Source: Virgisporangium ochraceum (lineage in GTDB: Bacteria > Actinomycetota > Actinomycetes > Mycobacteriales > Micromonosporaceae). Taken from it: a stretch of DNA of 64,000 nt. Positions 1 to 8,426 of the stretch are shown piece by piece. Both the position numbers and the translations under genes were made by a program. The first letter of the stretch is position 1, and each line of letters starts with the position of its first letter. The DNA is taken from contig NZ_BOPH01000149.1 in assembly GCF_016863655.1 (NCBI RefSeq), positions 1-64,000 of the forward strand, in the 5' to 3' direction. Under the pieces are notes generated by a model. That model searched no databases and was not told the origin of the DNA. It was given only the letters and a program-made list of their open reading frames with translations.

Positions 1-250
1 AGCGCGACACTGCCCCGCAGCGACGCGGGCGGCAGCGCGGGCAGCTGGGTGGAGTCGCCCTGGTAGACCTCGCCGGTTCCGGTTGCGCCGTGAGTCTGGG
101 CGAGGTGGATGTTGTCGGGCGGCCAGGGCCGTCCAGCGGGGTTCGTACTCGACGCCGATACCGTGTCGGCCCAGGTGGATGGCTTCGACGATGACGGTGC
201 CGATGCCGGCCATCTCGGCACCGGGGATCACGCTGGCGGGGCTGCCCAGC
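1..250 (-). pseudogene. DNA methylase fragment, frameshifted, runs off the left edge
   Basis: The minus strand reads as the middle of a SAM-dependent DNA methylase (N6/N4 type). A glycine motif MAGIGT is followed by VEAIHLGRHGIGVEYEPRW, and after a one-base frame change near 119 the reading continues as NIHLAQTHGATG and a GDSTQLP segment. These are typical of the SAM-binding motif I region and the following GD motif of this family in actinomycetes. The usual DPM(C/A)GIGT is altered to GAEMAGIGT. The catalytic PPY part would lie to the left of the window. The frame change and the unrelated sequence just upstream indicate a dead remnant. Family recognition is from memory of the motifs. Confidence 0.6.
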
Positions 251-379
251 GCGGTCTGTGCCCAGCCGGCCGCCGTCTTCAGCCGGGTCAGAAGCCTTCG
301 TTCGTTTGGTCGCCGCGACTCCAGACGTTCCGCACCTTGACGAGGCGTTCGACGGTCATGCGTAGACCTGCGGTGCAGC

Positions 380-800
380 CCTCCGTTCGGACCGCCGATC
401 CCGGCACGCCGCAAAGCCTCGTCGTGGTCCCCGCCAGCGACGGCGACCTGCACCGCTCCCACCGCGGTCGTCAGGCGGCAGCGGTCCCGCGAACCGCGCC
501 CTGCAATTCCCGCGGGCACCACTCGCCGACGGTGTCCCGGCTCGTGGCGACGACCAGCACCGCGTGGGACTGACCCAGGATCTCGTGCGCGACCCTGCGC
601 GGGTCGTCCCCGTCTCCCTGGTCATTGCCCTCGTCGGCGCCCGCCGGACCGGGGGGACGGAACGTGGCGGACTGGGTCCGACTGGGACCGGGGCCCAAGC
701 GGAGCGAGCCTGGCATTGAGATCGCGCAGCTGGTCGTTGAGGTCGCGCAGGTGGTCTTGGATGTCGGTCAGCACCTCGTCCCGCGCCGCGGTCGGCTCAG
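380..800 (-). pseudogene. Degenerate reading frame, function unknown
   Basis: Several minus-strand frames have coding character but no single open frame spans the region. One stretch reads LTDIQDHLRDLNDQLRDLN, a short heptad-like coiled coil. Another frame reads LGQSHAVLVVATSRDTVGEW. A third reads LTTAVGAVQVAVAGGDHDEA. Two frame changes would be needed to join them. I do not recognise a family. It may be one broken gene or unrelated debris next to the methylase relic. Confidence 0.25.
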
Positions 801-1206
801 GTGAGTTTTCGCCCGGACTCTTCCGGGGCGACCCGGGAACGTGAAGTTTTGCGCTGAGAGGAAGATGTCATGGGACTCAGCGTGACCAATTGATCAACCC
901 GTCGTCAAGGTGAACCCGGGCGCAGTCGCCGGATTTGCGGCGGTGGGACCGTTCGGCTGACGGTCCGGTAACGACCGTGCTTTGCCATGATCAACAGATG
1001 ATGGCGGATGGCGCTGTTGTAGCGGGACGTGCTTGCGCATGGCGTTGACCGCGAGGAGGTCCGCCTGCTCCTTCGCGGCCAGCAGTTCCCGCCCAATCGG
1101 TCAAATCTCGGCGATACATCAACCGCAGAATCAGCTCCAACAAATTGGGAGCCCGCCGCCAGAATGGCGAACAGGTGGCGACTGGACCGCGCAGGTCGAC
1201 CGTCGG
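801..1206. other. No recognisable gene
   Basis: About 400 bases with no convincing coding sequence. The stretch around 1000-1170 is visibly less GC-rich than the surroundings. Short minus-strand pieces such as LLAAKEQADLLAVNAM look protein-like but are not open over any length. This may be old inserted DNA; I see no transposase signature. Confidence 0.4.
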
Positions 1207-2112
1207 TCACTGACCGGAACCACTCGGCTGGACCGGCCGGGGTTCCAGGAAGGCCAGGTCCGCAGCGCCGACGCAGAACCGAAACCGGCGGGAGGACACC
1301 GCACCAGAGGGGGTCCTCGCGACGTACGCCGGCTTCTGGCTCTGCTCGATCGTCTGTAGGATCAAGTCACGAACTCCGCCACCCATCCGGTCGACCAGTT
1401 CCAGCGGAAGCAGTCGCCGCAGAGCCGGCGATGGCTCCAGACCAAGCTCGGACACGAGCAGGTGCCGGCATCGGTCGTACTGGCTGATCGCCTCATACCG
1501 GTTGCCAGTCGCGAGATGGGCTTTGATCAATACTTCGTGGGCGCTCTCCCGCAGAGGTCCAGCGCGCACCGCGGCAAGACCCGCGTCGACGGCCTCGCCA
1601 TAACGACCAGTCGACGTCAATCGCTCACACATGGCTTCGAGCGCGTAGAGCCGCAGCTGGTGGTACCTCTCCCGTTCGACTATCACCCAGTCGTCGTCAT
1701 ACCAATCGGGCAACAGGTCGTGCGACAGGTCCGACCGAATTGCCGCGGTAAGGGCGTCGCCACATGAGCGTCCACCTTCAAGCAGTTGATGGGCACGGGT
1801 CTCTGCCTCATGAACGTCCACGACGACGTGCGACTCCAGCTTCAACTGCTGACCGGAAGCCTTGATCACGTGCCTGCACAACCGCTGCACGCGCCAGAGC
1901 GACGATCGCAGATTTGCGCTGGCCTTGACATTCGTCGTATCTGGCCACAGGGCGCCGGCCACAAATGAACGCGTCAGCGGCCGACCGTGCAGAGCCAGGA
2001 GGGCCGTCAGGCGCTGGCCGCTCCAACTGATATCGACCGGTTCACAGTCAACGAGCAAGGAGAAACCCCGAAGTAGCCTAACCGTTGTCGAGCGGACGAC
2101 CGCGTTGTCCAT
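1207..2112 (-). CDS. SARP/BTAD-family transcriptional regulator (first of three)
   Basis: A 301-residue regulator: an N-terminal winged-helix OmpR-type DNA-binding domain (about residues 10-100, with the SARP pattern LTALLALHGRPLTR and ANLRSSLWRV) followed by a bacterial transcriptional activation domain of TPR-like helices (about 105-250, with LLPDWYDDDW and PLRESAHEVL). SARPs bind 11-bp-spaced direct repeats and activate nearby operons. Start chosen at ATG 2112 because GGGAGGG lies just upstream; an in-frame GTG at 2142 is possible. It ends in a Ser/Arg-rich tail. It lies at the left border of the contractile-system cluster, and two further SARPs lie at the right border, so control of that cluster is its likely job (inference). 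Confidence 0.85.
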   Translation of the reverse strand: MDNAVVRSTTVRLLRGFSLLVDCEPVDISWSGQRLTALLALHGRPLTRSFVAGALWPDTTNVKASANLRSSLWRVQRLCRHVIKASGQQLKLESHVVVDVHEAETRAHQLLEGGRSCGDALTAAIRSDLSHDLLPDWYDDDWVIVERERYHQLRLYALEAMCERLTSTGRYGEAVDAGLAAVRAGPLRESAHEVLIKAHLATGNRYEAISQYDRCRHLLVSELGLEPSPALRRLLPLELVDRMGGGVRDLILQTIEQSQKPAYVARTPSGAVSSRRFRFCVGAADLAFLEPRPVQPSGSGQ

Positions 2113-2271
2113 CGGCCCTCCCAACGGGACGATTCGGGCCACGGGGTCTGGGTCGCTCCGATGCCAACAAGATCAGCGATGACGTCACGTCACGGCACGT
2201 CGTAGTGTGCCAAAGTATTCGAACGCACCTCACCCAGGCGTCACGCAATTGGCGGTTCGCGATAAATCGGA

Positions 2272-2505
2272 CTACCCAGATGAGTTGGATGCCTCCAGCA
2301 GGGTCGCCAGCCAGTTCCGGACCGCCTGACAGGCGTCCTCGACAGTTCCGGCGCCGGCCACTCTGCTCTCCCGGCCCTTCGTCGTCTGCGTGATGCGCAC
2401 GCGCAGGCGTTCGGTGGAGTTCTCCTCGACCCACGCGCGCAGAATGAGGATTCCGGCGCGTTCCGTGCCTGGACCAATCACAGGAAAAGTATGCATCCGA
2501 CGCAT
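2272..2505 (-). CDS. Small conserved protein of unknown function (77 aa)
   Basis: A 77-residue protein beginning MRRMHTFPVIGPG and containing LRVRITQTTKG, then a helix AVRNWLATLL. It looks like the small actinobacterial proteins of the form 'R-x-W-hydrophobic ... T-Q-T ... V-x-x-W-L' often found beside other accessory genes; function is unknown. It starts 10 bases after the stop of the membrane-cupin gene on the same strand, so it is probably the last gene of the 4591-to-2272 operon. The 62-residue protein at 32406 has a similar layout. Confidence 0.6.
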   Translation of the reverse strand: MRRMHTFPVIGPGTERAGILILRAWVEENSTERLRVRITQTTKGRESRVAGAGTVEDACQAVRNWLATLLEASNSSG

Positions 2506-2515
2506 CACGCTGCCG

Positions 2516-3676
2516 TCACCTGACGCCGGTTCCATCCGCGGAGACCGTCGGTGCCCATCGCCCGTCGATGATGGCTGCCTCGTGCTCGCCCGGCCAGGGC
2601 GGCATGGTGATGCCGATGGCCTCCAGCGGAGTGACACCATGGCTACGGACCTGGAAACACGTGCCAACCGGGAGGGTGAAGGAAATGCCCGGCCGCAGGT
2701 CGAGCTCTTCCTCCCAGACTCCGGACCTGCGCCACATCCGGCCGGCACCGGCGACGATGTACCAGATCTCGTCGACGGTTCGATGGACGACGGCGTTACT
2801 CGTGTGCCCGCCGTCCAGCCTGAAGTGGGCCATCCCGCCACGGTTGGCGGCACAAAGAACTCGCACCTCAGAGCCGTCCGGCGCAATGGCATCGGGTTCC
2901 GCGGGCAAAGCCTTGTCACAATGCGGTGACCCATTCGTCTTCGCATGTACCAATGAAGCCAGTGCTCCCCATAGTCTACGGACGAGTCCTCTGTTCTTGA
3001 GTAACTGGTCGTAGATCAGTATCGCTAGAAAACCGACGACGAAGACCGTGACGCTGGGCTTGACGCCCGGCTGGCGATCGGGATCGTCGGAGTAGTACGC
3101 CAGGTAGGTCCACGCAGCCAGTACGGCGGGATAGATGGCAGCGGCGGCGAATGGCTCGTTGATGATCCAGAGCAGATTGTTCGGTCGGCGGAGGAACTGA
3201 CCCGCTGGCTTGCTGCCGGCGCCAACAGGCAGGTCGAGTCTGCTCTCCATGTCCCCGCCCGCCTGAAGCAGGGCATGACACTTCTTGATGCAGAAGAGTT
3301 CATAGGCCAGGAGACCGGCCGTCACGGCGATGCCGAAAAGCCCGACCGGTTTGAGGAACTGTTCCCGGATCTCATTCTGTTGGCCTATCAGAAGAACCAG
3401 ACCGCCGCCAGTTACCAGCGGTAGAAAGCCCAGCAGCTTCGCCCGGAAGTCGTCGACCGCACGATATGTGTTGCACAGTTGATCATAGGCGATCCGGCGA
3501 TTCGCGGCGCCCTCGTTGTCCGCCACAGCGACCGCCTCTTCTACGTTGGGTCCTGAGCGCCAGTCAGCACATCCGCCGCTGTTGACCACCACGACGTACT
3601 GCCGCATCCGCCTTCTCCGGACGAACCGCCTTGGCCGCCGTGGCGAAGAACGCATCGACGCAGTGCCGTCGGTCAC
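2516..3676 (-). CDS. Membrane protein fused to a C-terminal cupin domain
   Basis: 386 residues. Residues about 80-225 carry four hydrophobic segments (around 80-97, 107-130, 171-193, 205-224), preceded by a soluble helix with YRAVDDFRAKLLGF. Residues about 260-386 form a cupin-like double-stranded beta helix, with HRTVDEIWYIVAGAGRMWR, a glycine-rich turn and LPVGTCFQVRS. The usual metal-binding cupin histidines are only partly present, so catalysis is doubtful and ligand sensing is possible. Start chosen at GTG 3676: a GAAGGGA ribosome site precedes it and the gap to the preceding gene is 6 bases. The gene is co-directional with the flanking 302-aa and 77-aa genes. The cupin assignment is reasonably secure; the role in the cluster is unknown. 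Confidence 0.7.
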   Translation of the reverse strand: MTDGTASMRSSPRRPRRFVRRRRMRQYVVVVNSGGCADWRSGPNVEEAVAVADNEGAANRRIAYDQLCNTYRAVDDFRAKLLGFLPLVTGGGLVLLIGQQNEIREQFLKPVGLFGIAVTAGLLAYELFCIKKCHALLQAGGDMESRLDLPVGAGSKPAGQFLRRPNNLLWIINEPFAAAAIYPAVLAAWTYLAYYSDDPDRQPGVKPSVTVFVVGFLAILIYDQLLKNRGLVRRLWGALASLVHAKTNGSPHCDKALPAEPDAIAPDGSEVRVLCAANRGGMAHFRLDGGHTSNAVVHRTVDEIWYIVAGAGRMWRRSGVWEEELDLRPGISFTLPVGTCFQVRSHGVTPLEAIGITMPPWPGEHEAAIIDGRWAPTVSADGTGVR

Positions 3677-3682
3677 GTCCCT

Positions 3683-4591
3683 TCAAAGCCGGTTCGCATC
3701 GTCGGCCGGACGGGCGGCGGCCTGGCCGTCGCCAGCTGGGCCCTCGCCGACCTGGGGGTCGTCCCCGGTCGTGTTCTGAACTGCGGGAGTGGCCAGGTAT
3801 CGCTTGAGCAGCTCGTCCACCGCGCCGGCCTGCAGTTTGGCCGCCTTCTCTGTCCTCGACGTGGCCACGCACTCGCGCTCGGCAATGGCGCCGGAGAGCA
3901 CCGTGACAGCACGCCACTCGCGCCGCATGCAGTCCATGGTGCCGTCGAGGCAGTCGAGATAGCTCGTGACCGTGAATCCTCTCCACAGCTGCTCGGGCTG
4001 CAAGCGCCAGCGCAGCACGCGGGCTCGGGCATAGAACGGGACCAGGTCGGCGTCGGGCGTGGCGTTCTTGACCTCGTCGGCGAGGGCATCCGCGTCGGAC
4101 TTGACCGCGGTGACGCGCTCCGTCAGAGCTGTCTGCTCGTCGACAAGCGTTTCGAAGTACGTGTCCAGCGCTGTAGCTTCGTAGCGCATCCACGCGACGC
4201 GGCCGGCGAGGGCGGCCAGGGTCTCGTCGCCGATGGACTCGTCGGCGTTACACGGCGGCCGCTGACAGCCGGGCGGCGGCGACGCCTTCTCGATCTCCTT
4301 CCGCAGGGCCTTCCAGACCCTGCGGACCTTCCTCTGCAGATCCCGGTCGATACCGCAGCGGAGATCCTTCAGCGTCGCCTCGTTGACGGTCCATGCCTCC
4401 TTGGCCACCTTCGCGGCGGGCTCACGGGCCGCCGGGTAGGCGTCCACGGCTTCGATCTGCTGCGTGTCGCGAGGCGTGAGGATGCCGTCGGCCTCCGCTT
4501 CCACCTCAGTGCGCCGGGTGCGGCCCCGCAGTTCACAGCGGTACTCGATCCGGCCGGCGTCGGCGGCCTTCTGGCCCTGCTCGGTGGTCAT
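3683..4591 (-). CDS. eCIS-linked protein of unknown function, helical/coiled-coil
   Basis: A 302-residue, highly charged and mostly helical protein. It opens with an acidic/basic stretch, has long helices around residues 60-105 and 120-170 (LDTYFETLVDEQTALTERV), a CxxxxC pair (CQRPPC near 108), and a Gly/Asp/Ala-rich tail. No enzyme motif or membrane segment is visible. It is transcribed away from the first structural operon across a 105-base divergent promoter region, and is followed after 6 bases by the membrane-cupin gene. GGTGGAGA precedes ATG 4591. I do not recognise the family; placement suggests a regulatory or cargo-related role in the contractile system (inference). Confidence 0.65.
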   Translation of the reverse strand: MTTEQGQKAADAGRIEYRCELRGRTRRTEVEAEADGILTPRDTQQIEAVDAYPAAREPAAKVAKEAWTVNEATLKDLRCGIDRDLQRKVRRVWKALRKEIEKASPPPGCQRPPCNADESIGDETLAALAGRVAWMRYEATALDTYFETLVDEQTALTERVTAVKSDADALADEVKNATPDADLVPFYARARVLRWRLQPEQLWRGFTVTSYLDCLDGTMDCMRREWRAVTVLSGAIAERECVATSRTEKAAKLQAGAVDELLKRYLATPAVQNTTGDDPQVGEGPAGDGQAAARPADDANRL

Positions 4592-4655
4592 TCTCCACCC
4601 CCATCTGCTCGACAGGCCGCAGTCTCACCGCCCGGCTGTCACCGCGGCGTCGCCG

Positions 4656-4696
4656 GGCAACGGCCCGGTGACGATCGCCGGCCGAGCATCGCAGGC
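4656..4696 (+). promoter_or_regulatory. Putative SARP-type direct-repeat promoter of structural operon 1
   Basis: Heptamers GGCAACG (4656-4662) and GGTGACG (4667-4673) are exactly 11 bp apart. A weak -10-like GAGCAT (4684-4689) follows after 10 bp, then 7 bases lead to ATG 4697. There is no clear ribosome site, so a leaderless transcript is likely. The same arrangement recurs before 20761 and, one base tighter on each side, before 32640. SARP activators bind such repeats placed over the -35 position. On the opposite strand, GGTGACA/GGTGAGA (4643-4637 and 4629-4623, 14 bp apart) face the divergent 302-aa gene. Confidence 0.6.
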
Positions 4697-5290
4697 ATGG
4701 CCGGATACAAGGCACTCGCCGCCGTGGGCACCAGCATCCAGAGGATGCTGCGCAACGGCATCGACACCGTGATTCCGCCCGGCCAACGTCGCCCCAAGCC
4801 GATCTTGATCGGCACGAAGGACTTGGACGATCTCTCCAAGCCCGGCGCGGCCATCAGTTATCCCGCTCTCGCCATCTTCTGCTACCGGCTCAGCGTCGAC
4901 CGGGAGACCCGGCCGGGCTGGTCGGCGGTCGCCAGCGGGGACGGCGTGCCGCGCCTGCCTTTGTGCATGCACCTGCTGATCACCGCCTTCGACGAGACGG
5001 TGGAAAGCGAGCTGCAATGGCTGGGGATCGCCGCGAGCCTGTTGGAGACGACCAGCGTGTTCACCGGCCCGCTACTGGACATCGACGGCGGCTGGCACGA
5101 GGGCGACACCATCCAGGTCACCCCGGAGGACATGGCGCTGGAGTCGATGAGCGAGGCGTTCCAGGCACTGACCGCGAACTTCCGGCTGTACCTGCTGTAT
5201 CAGGCAAAGGTAGTGGTCATCGAGGGCCTGCCCGAACCGGTCGTGGGCCGCGTCGCGACGGTCGGCGTCAACGCGAGCAAGGTCCGCTGA
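4697..5290 (+). CDS. DUF4255 protein, eCIS tail-terminator/cap type (Pvc16-like)
   Basis: A 197-residue protein with the DUF4255 pattern: an N-terminal helix, an inner beta core with ISYPALAIFCYRLSV, a central LCMHLLITAFDETVESELQW segment, and a tail with LYLLYQAKVVVIEG. This family corresponds to Afp16/Pvc16, which caps the distal end of the sheath-tube and sets its length in contractile injection systems. It is the first gene of the plus-strand structural operon and overlaps the next gene by one base (TGATG). Start at ATG 4697 without an obvious ribosome site fits the leaderless promoter described just upstream. Confidence 0.85.
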   Translation: MAGYKALAAVGTSIQRMLRNGIDTVIPPGQRRPKPILIGTKDLDDLSKPGAAISYPALAIFCYRLSVDRETRPGWSAVASGDGVPRLPLCMHLLITAFDETVESELQWLGIAASLLETTSVFTGPLLDIDGGWHEGDTIQVTPEDMALESMSEAFQALTANFRLYLLYQAKVVVIEGLPEPVVGRVATVGVNASKVR

Positions 5291-6108
5291 TGGCCGGTCC
5301 GGACGAGATCGTCACGCCGGGCGGCAGGATCGCCGTGCTGCACCGGCTGGCCCTGGCGGTCGAGGCGGTCGACGCGGTGAACCGGCGGCCCGCCGCGGGG
5401 GTCCGGGTGGGCCGGGAGACGGGTCGCCGCTCGGTCTTCGCCGATCCGGCGCTGGTCGGCATGCCATCGGCAGGCAACGGTCGGGGGCGGCTGGTACTGC
5501 GGCACGATCGGCCGTTGCCCGGGGCCATCCGGATCCGGCTCGACGATCCCGCCCGCCGCTGGGTACCGCGCCGGCTGGATGTGAGCGTGTGGACGTACGA
5601 CGAGGTACGCGCGGCCGACGCGGACCCGCCGGGCGCCAAGGTGCCACCCGAGGACCGACTGATCCGGCCGTGGCTCAGGCCTGGTGTGGGCTACCCGTGC
5701 CCGCCTGGTGCGACCGGCTTGCGGTTCGGCGTCCGCCGCGGGCCGGAGCGGGTGGCATGGCCGCGCCTGGAGGTGTTCGATGCGGGTGGTTTCCCGGTCG
5801 GGTGGGCACACGGCGACGGCCGCGGCGAGGTACTCGTACTGATCCGCCCCGGCGCCCCGGCAACCGGCGACTTCCCCATCGTGGTCCGGGTGCACGCTCC
5901 TGATCCGGACTGGCGCGACCGGCCGCCGGCGCCCGCAAAGGATCCGCTGCGGTTGCTGCATCCCGAACCCGTAGCGCGGGCGCCGGGGCCGGCGGATCCC
6001 GCCGTCCGCGGCGACCTGCCGCCGCCAGGCTATCTGCCACCCACCGACCATCTGCTCACCTGCACCGTCGGCCGGGTGAAAGCCGCGATCGACCTAGCCA
6101 TCGCCTGA
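5290..6108 (+). CDS. eCIS accessory protein, beta-rich, unknown function
   Basis: 272 residues, starting at ATG 5290 overlapping the previous stop. The middle of the protein looks beta-stranded and carboxypeptidase-regulatory-like: RLVLRHDRPLPGAIRIRLDD and LDVSVWTYDEV suggest immunoglobulin-like strands, and there is a proline-rich segment near the end (DLPPPGYLPPTDHL). There is no signal peptide or membrane segment. Position between the DUF4255 cap and the sheath in an operon of structural genes suggests a particle component or assembly helper. I do not recognise a named family. Confidence 0.65.
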   Translation: MAGPDEIVTPGGRIAVLHRLALAVEAVDAVNRRPAAGVRVGRETGRRSVFADPALVGMPSAGNGRGRLVLRHDRPLPGAIRIRLDDPARRWVPRRLDVSVWTYDEVRAADADPPGAKVPPEDRLIRPWLRPGVGYPCPPGATGLRFGVRRGPERVAWPRLEVFDAGGFPVGWAHGDGRGEVLVLIRPGAPATGDFPIVVRVHAPDPDWRDRPPAPAKDPLRLLHPEPVARAPGPADPAVRGDLPPPGYLPPTDHLLTCTVGRVKAAIDLAIA

Positions 6109-6129
6109 CGTGACCCAGGAGGCCCGCGC

Positions 6130-7956
6130 ATGCCCGAATATCTGACCCCAGCCGTGTACGTCGAGGAGACCAGCTTCCGGTCGCGGTCGATCGAGGGCGT
6201 GCCGACCAGCACCTTCGGCATGGCCGGCGTGACCGAGTACGGCCCGGTGCCGGTGCCCGCCGGAACCCCACCGCTGACCCCCGTGCCGACGTTGGTGACC
6301 AGCATGACCGAGTACGAGCGGGCATTCGGCGGGCTGCTGGTTGGGGGCAGCCACTGCCAGGTCGCCCTGGCCGCGCGTGCCTTCTTCGCCAACGGCGGCC
6401 GGCGCCTCTACGTCTCCCGGGTCTTCTCGTACACCCGGACCACCGGCGCGAACCCACAGATCGACGAGGCCGCGAACTTCGCATCCCTGCAGGTACCGGC
6501 GACCGGGAACAACCCCCTTGCCCGGTGGCGGGCCCGGTGGCCGGGCAGCTTCGGTCGGCAGATCAGGATCACCGTGGCGCTGCGGCGCAGTCGCAACGTG
6601 CTGATCGGCGGGCAGCTGGTCGGGGTGCAACCCGGCGCCGCGGTGGAGACGGCCGCCGCCGGCGCCGCCGTGCCGCGGAACGCGACGGTGCCCATGCCCG
6701 CGAACGTGCAGATCGTCGCCCGGGCGGCGGACGGAAGACTCGGCTACCGCACCGCGACCGGGGTGGCGTTCCCGCCGGCGAACGCGTCGGCGTGGCACCT
6801 CACGCTGGTCGTCACGGTGCAGGCCGGCGACCGGGTCGACGCGTACTCCGAACTGGAACTCGACCCCGCGCACCCGCGTTCGGTGTTCAACGTGCTGCAG
6901 CGCCAGGACCCGCCGGATGAGTTCGCGCTGGTGTGGCTGGATCCGGGGACCGCCACGCCGGGCGCCGGCCAGCTGGTGACCGCCCTACTCACCCCGGACA
7001 CCGGCGTCTACCTCACCGGCGGGGGCGACGGCCTGACCGTCACCCCGGCCGACCTGATCGGCGCGGAGGCCGACCCCGACAACATCGCCGAACCGGCGAC
7101 CGGCCTGACCGCGCTCGGCGAGGTCGAGGACATCGCCATCGTGGCCATGCCGGACACCGTCGGTCTCTCGGACGGCGATCAGAAGACCGCGGTCGACGGG
7201 CTTCTCGCGCACTGCCAGGACCTCCGCTACCGGATGGCGATCGTCGATCCGCCCCGGGACAGCTCGATCAGCCAGGTACGTGAGTTCCGCTCCAAGTTCG
7301 ACAGCAAGTACGGCGCTCTCTACTTCCCGTGGGTGAGGATCATTGACCCGACCCGGCGGCCCGACCCGGGCGGGCCGACTCCGATGGTCGACGTCCCGCC
7401 GTCCGGCTACGTAGCGGGCATCTACGCGCGCAGCGACATCGAGCGGGGCGTGCACAAGGCGCCGGCGAACGAAGTGGTGCTCGGCATCGACCGGTTCGTC
7501 ACCAACGTGACCTTCGACCGGCAGGCGGTGCTCAACCCGGAGGGCATCAACGCGCTGCGGTTCTTCGAGGGCCGTGCCAACCGGGTCTGGGGCGCCCGGA
7601 CGATGTCGTCGGATCCGGAATGGAAGTACGTCAACGTCCGGCGGCTGTTCATCTACCTCGAGCACTCGATCGACAACTCCACCCAGTGGGCGGTCTTCGA
7701 GCCGAACAACGAACGGCTGTGGGCGTCGATCCGGCAGACCATCGAAGACTTCCTGCTCAGCGTCTGGCAGACCGGAGCGCTGATGGGCAACCGGCCGGAG
7801 GAGGCGTACTTCGTGCGTTGCGACCGCACCACGATGACCCAGAACGACCTGGACAACGGGCGGCTGATCTGCCTCATCGGGGTCGCGCCGACGTACCCGG
7901 CCGAGTTCGTGATCTTCAGGATCGGCCAGTGGACGGCCGACAGTCAGAGCAGCTGA
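6130..7956 (+). CDS. Phage tail sheath protein (eCIS sheath 1)
   Basis: A 608-residue contractile sheath subunit. The N-terminus has the sheath signature YLTPAVYVEETSFRSRSIEG followed by VPTSTFGMAG. The C-terminal domain shows the conserved end of the family: RLFIYLEHSIDNSTQWAVFE, then EEAYFVRCD and IGVAPTYPAEFVIFRI. Sheath subunits polymerise around the inner tube and contract to drive it forward. The length is in the usual range for eCIS sheaths with an inserted outer domain (residues about 110-290 here). GACCCAGGAGG lies before ATG 6130. It is followed after 14 bases by the tube gene. Confidence 0.95.
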   Translation: MPEYLTPAVYVEETSFRSRSIEGVPTSTFGMAGVTEYGPVPVPAGTPPLTPVPTLVTSMTEYERAFGGLLVGGSHCQVALAARAFFANGGRRLYVSRVFSYTRTTGANPQIDEAANFASLQVPATGNNPLARWRARWPGSFGRQIRITVALRRSRNVLIGGQLVGVQPGAAVETAAAGAAVPRNATVPMPANVQIVARAADGRLGYRTATGVAFPPANASAWHLTLVVTVQAGDRVDAYSELELDPAHPRSVFNVLQRQDPPDEFALVWLDPGTATPGAGQLVTALLTPDTGVYLTGGGDGLTVTPADLIGAEADPDNIAEPATGLTALGEVEDIAIVAMPDTVGLSDGDQKTAVDGLLAHCQDLRYRMAIVDPPRDSSISQVREFRSKFDSKYGALYFPWVRIIDPTRRPDPGGPTPMVDVPPSGYVAGIYARSDIERGVHKAPANEVVLGIDRFVTNVTFDRQAVLNPEGINALRFFEGRANRVWGARTMSSDPEWKYVNVRRLFIYLEHSIDNSTQWAVFEPNNERLWASIRQTIEDFLLSVWQTGALMGNRPEEAYFVRCDRTTMTQNDLDNGRLICLIGVAPTYPAEFVIFRIGQWTADSQSS

Positions 7957-7970
7957 GCGAGGAGTAGACG

Positions 7971-8426
7971 ATGGCCGTGCGCGACAATCCCTACAGCGCC
8001 TTCAATTTCCTCGTCAAGCTCGGCGACGGCGGCGGTGAGGACCAGATTGCCGGCGGGTTCTCCGACTTCAGCGGGGCCGGCAACACCATCAAGTACGCCG
8101 AGTACCGCAACGGCAACGACCGGCAGAACCACGTCCGCAAGGTCGCCAATGTCAACAGCACCGAGGATGTGACCCTCAAACGGGGCATCGTCGGCGACCT
8201 GCGCCTGTTCGAGTGGATCCGGCAGACGCGGGCCGGCAACTTCCAGCCGCGCACCGTCACGGTGACCCTGCTCGACGAGGCCCGCAACCGGGTCTGCGAA
8301 TGGGTGCTACAGCAGGCGCAGCCGACCAAGTGGGTCGGCCCGACGCTGGCCGCGAAGGGCGGCACCGACCTGGCCATGGAGGAGCTGCACCTGGTCGCCG
8401 AGAGCATCGACTTCCGGTCGCTGTGA
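7971..8426 (+). CDS. Tail tube protein (gp19/Pvc1-like, tube 1)
   Basis: 151 residues with the compact gp19-type tube fold: NPYSAFNFLVKLGDG at the N-terminus, the loop IAGGFSDFSG, then VTLKRGIVGDLRLFEWI and a C-terminal strand pair ending EELHLVAESIDF. Such subunits form the inner rigid tube that carries effectors. GAGGAGTAG precedes ATG 7971. The stop overlaps the GTG of the second sheath gene (GTGA), which implies translational coupling. Confidence 0.95.
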   Translation: MAVRDNPYSAFNFLVKLGDGGGEDQIAGGFSDFSGAGNTIKYAEYRNGNDRQNHVRKVANVNSTEDVTLKRGIVGDLRLFEWIRQTRAGNFQPRTVTVTLLDEARNRVCEWVLQQAQPTKWVGPTLAAKGGTDLAMEELHLVAESIDFRSL

